Positions 56,354 through 64,000 of a DNA stretch of 64,000 nucleotides are shown one piece after another. Below the pieces are notes generated by a model that had not been told where the DNA came from, searched no databases, and worked only from the letters and a program-made list of their open reading frames with translations. The position numbers and the translations under genes are program-made. How positions within the stretch are numbered: position 1 is the stretch's first letter; every line of letters begins with the position of its first letter. The stretch comes from Myxococcus xanthus (GTDB lineage: Bacteria; Myxococcota; Myxococcia; Myxococcales; Myxococcaceae): the NCBI RefSeq assembly GCF_006402735.1, contig NZ_CP017174.1:2731001-2795000 (forward strand). The letters are read 5' to 3'.

Positions 56354-58744
56354 ATGCCTGGGATTCACCGTCTCATGAGCCGTGCCCGTCGAATCACCCG
56401 GAAGCTCTTGCCCGTCGGCCTGGGGTTGTTGGGCCTCACCGTGGCCGCGTGGGTGGCCGCCTGGCGCGTGCCCATGCCGGCCCGTCTCTTCGCGCCCGCA
56501 TCGGTGGTGATGGAGTACCGGGACGGCACGCCGGCCCACGTCTTCCTGGCCCCGGACGAGCGCTGGCGCATCCCCACGGCGCTGGAGCGCGTGGACCCGG
56601 ACTACGTCCAGGCCCTGCTGGCCCTGGAGGACAAGCGCTTCTTCCACCACCCGGGCGTGGACCCGCTGGCGGTGCTGCGCGCGGCGACACGCAACCTGTC
56701 CACGGGGCGGCGGGTGTCCGGCGCCTCGACTTTGACGATGCAGTTGGTCCGCGTGTTGGAGCCGCGGCCCCGCACCTTCACGTCGAAAATCATCGAGTCC
56801 TTCCGGGCGATGCAGCTGGAGGTGCGGCTGTCCAAGCAGGAGGTGCTCGCGGCCTATCTCCAGTTCGTCCCGTACGGGCGCAACGTCGAAGGCGTGGAGG
56901 CGGCCGCGCTGGCGTACTTCGGCCACACGGCGGCGAACCTGAGCCCCGCGGAGATTGCCACGCTGCTGGCGGTGCCGCAGAACCCGAACCGGCGCTTCCC
57001 CACGGCGCAGAACACGGCCCGGTTGCAGTCGGCGCGCGACGGCGTGGCGCGAAGGCTGCTGGACGTGGAGGCGCTTCCCCGAGGGCCCGAGGCGGCCCGC
57101 GTGTCGGCGGAGACGGTGCTGCGCGAGGTGCGCGACACGCCTGTGCCCACGGACCTGAAGCCCTTTCCCCGTGAGGCGCCACACGTGGCGGTGTGGCTGC
57201 GCACGCAGCGGCCGGAGCAGGCCCGGCTGCGCACCACGCTGGAGGCCGGCACGCAGCGGATGGTGGAGCGGTTGATGCGGGACGCGGCGGTGGGGCTGGC
57301 GCCGCGAGGCATCTACAACGGGACGGCGGTGGTGGTGGACCGGCAGCAGGCGGAGGTGCTCGCGCTGGTGGGCAACTTCGACTTCTTCGACCAGAAGCAC
57401 GGCGGGCAGATTATCGGCTTCGCCACGCCGCGCTCGCCGGGCTCGGCGCTCAAGCCCCTGCTGTATGCCATGGGCATCGACCTGGGAATGGTGGGGCCGG
57501 AGCAGCTGGTGGCGGACGTGCCTACTGCCTACGGCGGCTATGCGCCGCGCAACTTTGACGGCCGCTTCCAGGGGTTGGTGCGCCTGGAGTACGCGCTGTC
57601 CCAGTCGCTCAACATGCCCTTCGTGCGGCTCTTGGAGCGCGTGGGGGTGGAGCGCTTCCTGGGCGCCCTGCAATCGGCGGGAGTCACGAGCCTGGTGCAG
57701 GAGCCCGGGTACTACGGCCTGTCCGCGGCGGTGGGCGGCATCGAGCTGACGCCGCTGGAGCTCGCGGGCGTCTACGTCGCGCTGGCGGGGGATGGACGCG
57801 CGCCGCCGCTGCGGCTTCTGCTGGACGAGAAGGCGGCCGCGCCGGTGGAGGTGCTGTCCCCTGGCGCGGCCTGGCTGACGCGCCAGGCGCTGTCGCTGAG
57901 GGACCGGCCGGACTTCCCGGCCCGCCGTCGGCTGACGGGCATGCCGGCGCGCGTGCACTGGAAGACAGGGACCAGCTTCGGCCACCGCGACGCGTGGGCG
58001 GCGGGCTCGGGGCCGCGGCACACGGCTGTCGTCTGGCTGGGGAACTTCAATCACACGCCCAGCGTGCACCTGGTGGGCGCTGACGCGGCGGGGCCGGTGC
58101 TGTTCGACATCCTGGAGGGCGTGGGTCCGCGCGGCCTCAACCTGCCGGACGAGAGCATGAATCCGCCCGATGACCTGGCCGTGGTGGAGGTTTGCGCCTA
58201 TTCGGGCCACCTGCCGACGGATGCCTGCGTGCAGCGCAAGCACGTCTACGCGCGGCGCTCGGCGGTGCCCACCACGCGCTGCCCGTACCACCAGCACGTG
58301 GAGGTGGACGTGGCCACGGGGCTGTCGGTGGGCCCCATGTGCCGGACGGGGCGGAAGACGGAGACGCGCGTGTACGTGTCGTGGCCGGCCACCATCCGCC
58401 GCTGGCTTGAGGAGCAGCACCGGCGCCTGCCGGAGCCGCCCGCCGCCGCGCCTGGCTGCGAGCCTGGGGGGGCGCGCGCGGCCCCGTCCATTGTCTCCCC
58501 CGCGCCGGGACATGTGGCCGTGCTGATTCCCGGTGTCCCGGCCTCGCAACAGGAGGTGCCGCTGGAGGCGGAGGCCTCACACGAGCGGGCACTGACGTGG
58601 TTCGTGGACGGTGCCCTGCTGGGGACGGCGCGCGCCGATGAGCGCGTGTGGTGGACGCCGTCCGTGGGCTCCCACGAGATTCTCGTCACCGATGACCGGG
58701 GACTGAGCGCGAAGCGGACGTTGGAGGTCCGCATGCGGCCCTGA
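56354..58744 (+). CDS. pbpC: penicillin-binding protein 1C
   Basis: A 796-residue bifunctional peptidoglycan synthase. After an N-terminal membrane anchor (LLPVGLGLLGLTVAAWVAAW) comes the GT51 glycosyltransferase domain: EDKRFFHHPGVDPLA (Glu92), ASTLTMQLVR, and the transpeptidase domain with SxxK at Ser364-Lys367 (SPGSALKPLL), SLN at 418-420 and KTGT at 537-540. The C-terminal BiPBP_C beta domain (APSIVSPAPGHVAVLIPG) is diagnostic for PBP1C. The pairing with alpha-2-macroglobulin is a known conserved association. An ATG at 56375 is an alternative start; the chosen ATG at 56354 leaves only 12 bases to the divergent PLD start. Confidence 0.93.
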   Translation: MPGIHRLMSRARRITRKLLPVGLGLLGLTVAAWVAAWRVPMPARLFAPASVVMEYRDGTPAHVFLAPDERWRIPTALERVDPDYVQALLALEDKRFFHHPGVDPLAVLRAATRNLSTGRRVSGASTLTMQLVRVLEPRPRTFTSKIIESFRAMQLEVRLSKQEVLAAYLQFVPYGRNVEGVEAAALAYFGHTAANLSPAEIATLLAVPQNPNRRFPTAQNTARLQSARDGVARRLLDVEALPRGPEAARVSAETVLREVRDTPVPTDLKPFPREAPHVAVWLRTQRPEQARLRTTLEAGTQRMVERLMRDAAVGLAPRGIYNGTAVVVDRQQAEVLALVGNFDFFDQKHGGQIIGFATPRSPGSALKPLLYAMGIDLGMVGPEQLVADVPTAYGGYAPRNFDGRFQGLVRLEYALSQSLNMPFVRLLERVGVERFLGALQSAGVTSLVQEPGYYGLSAAVGGIELTPLELAGVYVALAGDGRAPPLRLLLDEKAAAPVEVLSPGAAWLTRQALSLRDRPDFPARRRLTGMPARVHWKTGTSFGHRDAWAAGSGPRHTAVVWLGNFNHTPSVHLVGADAAGPVLFDILEGVGPRGLNLPDESMNPPDDLAVVEVCAYSGHLPTDACVQRKHVYARRSAVPTTRCPYHQHVEVDVATGLSVGPMCRTGRKTETRVYVSWPATIRRWLEEQHRRLPEPPAAAPGCEPGGARAAPSIVSPAPGHVAVLIPGVPASQQEVPLEAEASHERALTWFVDGALLGTARADERVWWTPSVGSHEILVTDDRGLSAKRTLEVRMRP

Positions 58745-58749
58745 AACGC

Positions 58750-58784
58750 AGCGCGGCGCCCCCGGAGTCCAGGAGCGCCGCGCT
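58750..58784. terminator. bidirectional terminator between pbpC and the CotH gene
   Basis: AGCGCGGCGC (58750-58759) and GCGCCGCGCT (58775-58784) form a perfect 10-bp stem with a 15-base loop between two convergent genes, five bases behind the pbpC stop. Very GC-rich, no T-run. Confidence 0.55.
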
Positions 58785-58806
58785 CAGGTGAGGCTCGCCT
58801 CCGCGC

Positions 58807-60600
58807 TCAGCGCACTTCCCAGCCCCGCGCGCCGCGCTCGTAGCGCTTGCCCGCGCCCAGGTCGCCGTAGAAGAGCAGGTCTTTCACGCCCACCACGGAG
58901 CGCCCGTCGAAGAGGCCAATCTCGCCGTTGGCGGGCATCTGGATGCCCAGCTGCGCGGCGTTGAGGCGGACGCGCTGCCCCGGGGCCACCGTCAACTCCG
59001 GCAGCACCGCGCCGAGGGGGGCACGCACCTGCGTGGGCAGGTGGCCGGGGCTCTGCGCCAGGCTGATGCGCAGCTGCGTCGTCAGCACCATGCCCGCCAG
59101 GGAAATGGGCGCCGAGGTGCGGTTGCCCACCTCCACCCAGCCTTCACGCGGGTGGACGGCCTCCAGCACCAGCGTGGGTTGCTGCTGCGCGAGCCGCTCC
59201 AGCTCCTTGAAGATGAAGTCGCGGCGCTCGCGCACGTAGCGCTTCAGGTAGGCGCGGCCCGCGGAGAAGCGGCCGTAGTCCATGAAGGGGTCATCACGCA
59301 TGTGCGGGTCGATGAGCGCGTGCAGCTTGTCGATGTGCGCGTCCATCACCTCGCGGGTGAAGAGCTCGTCCAACGCCTTGTCCAGCCGCGCCTCCAGCCG
59401 CTCGCGCAGCACGGGGTTCATCACCACGCGGGTGGCCAGGTTGGAGAACACCGGCAGGTAGCCGGGGTACGAGGCCGTCTCCAGCTTGCGCTGCTCGTAC
59501 ATCTTCGCCACCCATTCGTCGGTGAGGGTGAAGCTGAACAGCGGGTGGCGCATGTTGCTGGTGCTCTGGCTCATGTCCTCCACGCTGATGGGGTACCACC
59601 AGCGCGAGTCCACGTTGTTGAGGTCCCACGGGACGTAGGACCACCTGGCCACCGCGCGGTCGTAGATGAAGTAGCTCTCCGAGTCCTCCACGTAGTTGTT
59701 GGACATCAGCGCGTCCATCACCATGGCGCGCAGGTAGTGCTCCAGCTCGAAGCGCTTCTCCATTTCGCTGACGAACTGGGGCTCGGGCGTGTGGTTGATG
59801 GCGCCCACCATCTCCCAGAGCTTGTCGTCCGGCTGGGACTCGTTCGTCTTCTTCGCCCAGTCACCCTGGTACGGCACCTTCACCATCTTGAATTCGCAGT
59901 CCTTCCAGCCACACCGGTAGATGGTTCCATCCGTGTCGGCGTAGGCGTGCGCTCGCAGGAAGGCCTTGTTCACCTGCTCGATTTCCAGGAACACGCCCTG
60001 GTACACGCCGTTGACGTTGAGCCGCACCAGCGTGCCCTTCGAAGCGGGGACGCGCATGGCCTCCAGCAGGTCGAAGGCAAGCTTCTCCGCCAGCAGCGTC
60101 GCGTCCGCGTACTCGGCCACGAGGTTGAGTGACGTCCTCCCCTCGAAACGCACGCCGTCCTCGAAGCTCACGTTCCAGCTCTTCTTCGGGAAGAATCGCG
60201 CGGAAGCACCCCGCAGGCGCACCTGCACGCGGTACGTCGTCCCGTTCGCCTTGAAGAGGCCGCCCTGCTCTGGCGTCCAAGGGTCCGCCTCGAACATCCG
60301 CATCGTCTCTTCAGGAATGATGAGCTCGTACTGCGGCACCGACGTCTGCACGGGCGGCATCACAAAGGGCCGCTCCGTCTCCGGCACGGGCGGTGGCGGT
60401 TCCGGAGGCGGATCCACCGGAGGCGGGTCGACGGGAGGCGGGTCCACTGGTGTCGGCTGCGGCTCCTCCTCGCCAGGGGGCGTTTGCGGATTCTCCACGC
60501 CCGGAGGGTCCTGGAGGGACGGTGGCCGCTCCGCCTGGGTTCCATCACAGGCCCACAGGCTCAGCAGCGGCAGGCACAGCAGCAATCGAGAAGGAGTCAT
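58807..60600 (-). CDS. CotH kinase family lipoprotein
   Basis: A 597-residue predicted lipoprotein with the leader LLLCLPLLSLWAC and a long proline-rich stalk (repeats of VDPPP). The CotH domain follows: YRVQVRLRGASARFFPKKSWNVSF, SLNLVAEYADATLLAEKLAFDL, KGTLVRLNVNGVYQGVFLEIEQVN, and the catalytic-type DALMSNNYVEDSESYFIYD and PWDLNN. CotH kinases are atypical protein kinases first found in spore coats. A C-terminal lamin-tail-like beta domain (LVLEAVHPREGWVEVGNRT) ends the protein. ATG at 60600; a TTG just upstream is not needed. Probably surface-exposed. Confidence 0.88.
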   Translation of the reverse strand: MTPSRLLLCLPLLSLWACDGTQAERPPSLQDPPGVENPQTPPGEEEPQPTPVDPPPVDPPPVDPPPEPPPPVPETERPFVMPPVQTSVPQYELIIPEETMRMFEADPWTPEQGGLFKANGTTYRVQVRLRGASARFFPKKSWNVSFEDGVRFEGRTSLNLVAEYADATLLAEKLAFDLLEAMRVPASKGTLVRLNVNGVYQGVFLEIEQVNKAFLRAHAYADTDGTIYRCGWKDCEFKMVKVPYQGDWAKKTNESQPDDKLWEMVGAINHTPEPQFVSEMEKRFELEHYLRAMVMDALMSNNYVEDSESYFIYDRAVARWSYVPWDLNNVDSRWWYPISVEDMSQSTSNMRHPLFSFTLTDEWVAKMYEQRKLETASYPGYLPVFSNLATRVVMNPVLRERLEARLDKALDELFTREVMDAHIDKLHALIDPHMRDDPFMDYGRFSAGRAYLKRYVRERRDFIFKELERLAQQQPTLVLEAVHPREGWVEVGNRTSAPISLAGMVLTTQLRISLAQSPGHLPTQVRAPLGAVLPELTVAPGQRVRLNAAQLGIQMPANGEIGLFDGRSVVGVKDLLFYGDLGAGKRYERGARGWEVR

Positions 60601-60891
60601 CAACCCCGGCGCAAAGCAACGGTTGTGCCCGCCTCCAGGGCCCCTCTTTGGTGGAGAGCGAACGCTTGAGTCGGCACGCAGGCACCCACCGTCGCGTGCA
60701 AGGGAAACGGATTACCCAACCTGGCTGCTTGTCCCACCCTGGAGGGAATGGGACGCGAAGGGGCCCCTGGCGGGGCAGGCGGCCGGGCGGAACGGGGCCC
60801 CTTTCCCCGCGTGGGCTGTGCACGGGGGGCGGCGGCGGTCCTAGCTTCAAGAGAAGAGGGGGCGCGCCGCGTCAGGGAGAGAGGGCCTCAT

Positions 60892-61362
60892 ATGGAATCG
60901 TGGAACCAGACGTCGTCAGACACCGTGCGTGTCCACACGCCGCTGGTGGTGAACCGGCGCATCGACGAGCACGTGGAGCGCTGCGTCCGGTACATGGCGG
61001 AGAAGGGGGACCGCGCGGAGATGACGCGCTACCTCGCCCGGCTGGAGCGCGAGTGGGACATCAACCGCGCCCTCGCCGTGGGCACGTCGGCCCTGGGCCT
61101 GCTGGGCCTGCTGCTGGGCCAGCGGGACGGCGGCCGCTGGTGGAGGCTCACCGCGGTGGCAGGGGGCATGCTGCTCCAGCACAGCGTGTCCGGCTTCAGC
61201 CCCCTGTCCGAGCTGCTGCGCGTGCTTGGCGTGCGCACCCGCCGGGAAATCGACCTGGAGAAGTTCGCCATCAAGGCGCTGCGCGGCGACTTCGAGCGCA
61301 TCCCCATGGAGGGCGGGCCCATGGCCCGCGCCAACGCCGCCCTCGTCGCCGCGCAGTCCTGA
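60892..61362 (+). CDS. small membrane protein (DUF2892-like)
   Basis: A 156-residue protein. A charged helical lead (NRRIDEHVERCVRYMAEKGD, RYLARLEREWDINRALAVG) is followed by two membrane helices around residues 62-77 and 85-95 (ALGLLGLLLGQ and LTAVAGGMLLQHSVSGF) and a basic tail with RRVGVRTRREID-like RVLGVRTRREID. The pair of helices and the R/N-rich border resemble DUF2892 membrane proteins, but the match is loose. ATG at 60892 with GAGAGAGGG upstream. Divergent from the CotH gene and convergent with the next gene, eight bases away. Function unknown. Confidence 0.55.
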   Translation: MESWNQTSSDTVRVHTPLVVNRRIDEHVERCVRYMAEKGDRAEMTRYLARLEREWDINRALAVGTSALGLLGLLLGQRDGGRWWRLTAVAGGMLLQHSVSGFSPLSELLRVLGVRTRREIDLEKFAIKALRGDFERIPMEGGPMARANAALVAAQS

Positions 61363-61369
61363 CGCCGCC

Positions 61370-64000
61370 TCAGCGGCGCGGCGCGGTGTAGCCGCCTCCC
61401 AGGGAGGGCATCAGGGCCGGGGACATGGGCGTCGGCGATGGGCCGACGCTCTTCCCGGTGTTCGCCTGGTCGAAGAAGCCATTGAGGCCGGCGATGCCTA
61501 GCGAGAAGTTCGTCACCCAGCCCGGGTCCGGCCGGCCGGCAGCGGCGCCGACGTCGAACGGCCGGGCGAAGTGAAGGCGCAGCAGCAGGGGGCCCAGCGC
61601 GAGGTTGAAACCGACGACGCCGTTCACCACGCGGTGGTTCCACAAGTCATCCCGGCCCTCGCCGACGCCGCCCGCGTCGATGGCTGCAATCGCTTCCAGG
61701 TCGCTGAGGAAGGCCACCCGGATGATGTCGTTGAGCGGCAGCTGCGCCTCCAGCGTGGAGTAGACGTAGTGCCGGCCGAGCAGCCACTGGATGTCGCCGA
61801 AGTTCACGCCGCGCAGCGTGTCGAACGATGACAGGAAGTAGGAGCGCGCGTACCGGCCTCCCAGCGTGGTGCCCAGGCCGCCGCGGATGAAGATGTTGGC
61901 GCGGCCGTAGATGGGGAAGTAGCGCTCCGCGTCCACGCGCACGTTGCCGTAGGCTTGGTTGTCGAAGGGCTGCACGCCCACCGTCGTCTCCAGCATGGCC
62001 GCGCTGCCCGATAGCGGGCCGGTGGCGTAGTGGTACTTCAGGCTGTCGTAGCCAATCTGCCCGCTCAGCTCCGTCTGGAAGCGGATGGCGCGGTTTCGCG
62101 CGTTCCAGGCCGTCAGCAGCTCCCGGTTGGCCGCGTTGCGCTCGGGGAAGAACAGCTCGAACTCCGTGTAGTCGTCCAGGAAGTACCGGGTGCCACCAAT
62201 GGCCAGGTCACCCTGCACGAACAGGAAGGTGCTCAGCGGGTAGCGCACGCTTCCGAGCGCGCCGAAGAAGCGCTCACCCGACGTGAAGAAGGCATTCTGC
62301 GCGCCCTCTTCACCTTCGAAGGTGCGGTCCACGCGGAAGCGCAGGGACTGGAAGATGCCGCCACCCCACGTCATGCGTGACTTGTCGTTGACGTAGAGCA
62401 GGTAGCCGTCCGTCAGGTCGAAGCTGCCGTACACCGCCAGGGTGAGCAGGAACTGGTGGTCCTTCATGCGGTCACTGGCCGCCGCGAACAGCTGGCCCAC
62501 GAAGCCGCCGCCGCCCGCGCCCGCGAAGCCGAAGAAGGGACCGAACTCCAGGTTCTGCCGGGTGAAGGGCTCGTAGTTCTGTGCGTCCGTGAGGGGCCGC
62601 ACCGCCAGCGGGTTGGGCGGCTCCGGCGGCGGTTCGGCGGGGACGTCCAGCGCCAGCATGCGCGGCGGGCGCAGCACCGCGGGCCGGCGCTCACCGGAGA
62701 CGTGGAACAGCATCCACAGGCTGCCGTCCGGGCCCGGGCCGGGCTCGAAGACGCCCGTCGTCAGGTCCGTGCGCCGCACGATGCGGCCGTCCTTCGTCAG
62801 CTCGTGCAAATCGGAGCTGCTGTTGTTGAAGGCGGTGAAGAAGAGGCGTCCGTCCGCCAGGGCCACCGGGGCCGTGTGGTCCCGCTCCTCGCTGGTGAGG
62901 CGCTCCACCTGCCGGGGCGCGTCCGGACGCACGCGGAAGAGGTTGAACTGGCGGTGGGACGTCGCGTCCGACGTGAAGATGACGCCCGAGGGCCCCCACG
63001 TCACCTCGCGCTCGGAGAACACGTCGTCGGTGAGCTGCAGCGGCGGGGCGTCCGGGCCCGCCTGCAGGTCGATGGCGTAGATGTCCCGCAGACCCGCGTC
63101 GTTGATGCCGATGAAGGCCACCCACCGGCCGTCGGGCGAGAAGGCCGGCGAGTACGCCGCGAGCAGCCCGTGCCGGTCGATGCGGTACGCGGTGCGTCCG
63201 CCCAGGCTCAGGTCGACCACCAGGCCCACCTCCCGGTCAATGCCGGTCCGGATGGCGTTGCGGCGCACCAGCACGTCCGCGCCTCGTCGCTCCGACTTGT
63301 GCGTGTAGTCCTGCACGTAGATGACGTCGCGCCCGGTGATTTCGGCGATGAAGGCCAGCTTGTCGTTCGTCAGCGCGAAGCTGCGTCCGGAGATGGGGTG
63401 CAACGACTCCACGCCCGGCACGCCGTCACCCGCGACCTTCACCGTCTTGTCCGGCACGCGCGGATCCATGATGTACAGCCGGCTCTCACCCGTCTCCGGA
63501 ACGATGGTGCGCAGCCCCAGCACGTGGCCCGACGGGGAGGACGCCATGGCGGTGGTGTAGCCGGGCGCCTTGTCGAGCAGGTCCAGCGCCGGCGCGGACT
63601 GCTCGGACGCCAGGTACGTCTTGAAGGCCCGGCGCTTCAGCCAGTTCTCGAACCGCGCGGAGATGCGCTTGGGGTTGTCGCCGGTGAGCCGCTCCAGCAG
63701 CTCCTCGAACTTGAGCGACGGTGAATCGCGCGAGCCACCCGCCAGCCTCGGCGACTCCTCCAGCACGCGCTGGATGAAGCCGGCGCCGTACTCCTCTTCG
63801 AGGAAGGACACACGGACCTGGCCCACCTTGTAGATCCACAGGTAGCCGTAGGGCCCGGGGGAGAAGAAGTCGAGGAAGGCGTAGCCCTTGAAGAGGTCCG
63901 GGTTCACCAGCAGGTCCCGCACCAGCATCTCCGCTTCCGGGTCCATGCCGCGCTTGGCGTAGAATTCGGCGAGGCCCTCGATGAACCACAGCGGAATGGC
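61370..64000 (-). CDS. TolB-like propeller / beta-barrel protein with peptidase-like start, 3' part
   Basis: The last 876 residues of a protein whose start lies beyond the window. The visible front, IPLWFIEGLAEFYAKRG, is the segment that follows the HExxH helix in gluzincin metallopeptidases of the peptidase-MA type. Next comes a WD40/TolB-like propeller with repeats such as YSPAFSPDGRWVAFIGINDAG and DDVFSEREVTWGPSGVIFTSD (about residues 150-440). The last 400 residues are strand-rich, end in a Gly/Pro tail and look like an outer-membrane barrel (VYGSFDLTDGYLLYVNDKSR, RYFPIYGRANIFIRGGLGTT). Predicted envelope protein; the peptidase assignment is inference since the motif itself is outside. 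Confidence 0.72.
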   Translation of the reverse strand, partial: AIPLWFIEGLAEFYAKRGMDPEAEMLVRDLLVNPDLFKGYAFLDFFSPGPYGYLWIYKVGQVRVSFLEEEYGAGFIQRVLEESPRLAGGSRDSPSLKFEELLERLTGDNPKRISARFENWLKRRAFKTYLASEQSAPALDLLDKAPGYTTAMASSPSGHVLGLRTIVPETGESRLYIMDPRVPDKTVKVAGDGVPGVESLHPISGRSFALTNDKLAFIAEITGRDVIYVQDYTHKSERRGADVLVRRNAIRTGIDREVGLVVDLSLGGRTAYRIDRHGLLAAYSPAFSPDGRWVAFIGINDAGLRDIYAIDLQAGPDAPPLQLTDDVFSEREVTWGPSGVIFTSDATSHRQFNLFRVRPDAPRQVERLTSEERDHTAPVALADGRLFFTAFNNSSSDLHELTKDGRIVRRTDLTTGVFEPGPGPDGSLWMLFHVSGERRPAVLRPPRMLALDVPAEPPPEPPNPLAVRPLTDAQNYEPFTRQNLEFGPFFGFAGAGGGGFVGQLFAAASDRMKDHQFLLTLAVYGSFDLTDGYLLYVNDKSRMTWGGGIFQSLRFRVDRTFEGEEGAQNAFFTSGERFFGALGSVRYPLSTFLFVQGDLAIGGTRYFLDDYTEFELFFPERNAANRELLTAWNARNRAIRFQTELSGQIGYDSLKYHYATGPLSGSAAMLETTVGVQPFDNQAYGNVRVDAERYFPIYGRANIFIRGGLGTTLGGRYARSYFLSSFDTLRGVNFGDIQWLLGRHYVYSTLEAQLPLNDIIRVAFLSDLEAIAAIDAGGVGEGRDDLWNHRVVNGVVGFNLALGPLLLRLHFARPFDVGAAAGRPDPGWVTNFSLGIAGLNGFFDQANTGKSVGPSPTPMSPALMPSLGGGYTAPRR

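Noticed and set aside
55658..58549. A 963-codon reverse frame that would extend the PLD gene over pbpC
   Set aside because: PLD homology begins only at the ATG at 56341; everything upstream is antisense to the fully recognisable PBP1C.
60360..60470. Repeated proline codons in the CotH gene, looking like a tandem DNA repeat
   Set aside because: It encodes a VDPPP stalk within the reading frame and is common in lipoprotein linkers.

Overview
The window is a GC-rich (about 70% by eye), gene-dense chromosomal segment whose gene content points to a myxobacterium of the Myxococcaceae (Myxococcus, Corallococcus or Pyxidicoccus type). The reasons are two protein families largely restricted to this group (a DUF2378/TIGR02265 protein and a DUF2381/TIGR02268 protein next to a Ser/Thr protein kinase), an orphan hybrid histidine kinase, many lipoproteins, and an elongation factor G of the spirochaete/planctomycete/deltaproteobacteria/mitochondria type. 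I found no insertion sequence, prophage, CRISPR array, tRNA or rRNA. Protein assignments come from recognising motifs and family-typical sequence; no database search was run.

Layout. 1-5.2 kb: the 5' part of a GAF sensory protein, a Mug-type DNA glycosylase, a Pfk-2 phosphofructokinase, a dead cupin gene, a secreted amidohydrolase, a coiled-coil protein, a DUF423 membrane protein and a SET-domain protein with a histone-H1-like tail. 5.3-10 kb: a duplicated-module lipoprotein, an acyl-CoA dehydrogenase-like protein, an unknown protein, a 2OG-oxygenase-like protein and an M18 aminopeptidase. 10-14.1 kb: an opgG - unknown - opgH operon for osmoregulated periplasmic glucan. 14.5-17.5 kb: a hybrid PAS histidine kinase divergent from a DUF2378 protein. 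17.6-24.7 kb: a double-length UvrA with four ATPase modules, a glutathione peroxidase and a DUF5996 protein. 24.7-28.6 kb: lipoproteins and a coupled ECF sigma / zinc-finger anti-sigma / periplasmic protein operon. 28.6-31.5 kb: a peroxiredoxin divergent from a YcaO-TfuA pair. 31.6-34.7 kb: Ser/Thr kinase plus DUF2381. 34.7-41 kb: an orphan DNA methyltransferase, a 2OG oxygenase, a DAACS symporter, SlyD, an OPT transporter and an outer-membrane barrel. 41-49.6 kb: an Uup-like ABC-F ATPase, EF-G, SthA transhydrogenase, RsuA-type pseudouridine synthase and TrmJ-type methyltransferase. 49.9-58.8 kb: a bacterial alpha-2-macroglobulin, a PLD-family nuclease/phospholipase and PBP1C. 58.8-64 kb: a CotH-kinase lipoprotein, a small membrane protein and the 3' part of a propeller/beta-barrel protein.

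The best candidates for something under-described are the YcaO-TfuA pair with no recognisable substrate gene (and a short SD-preceded ORF just behind it), the SET methyltransferase carrying its own histone-like lysine-rich tail, and the single-chain tandem UvrA. Many genes are translationally coupled by overlapping stop/start codons, and several convergent or terminal junctions carry clean inverted repeats that I list as terminator candidates.
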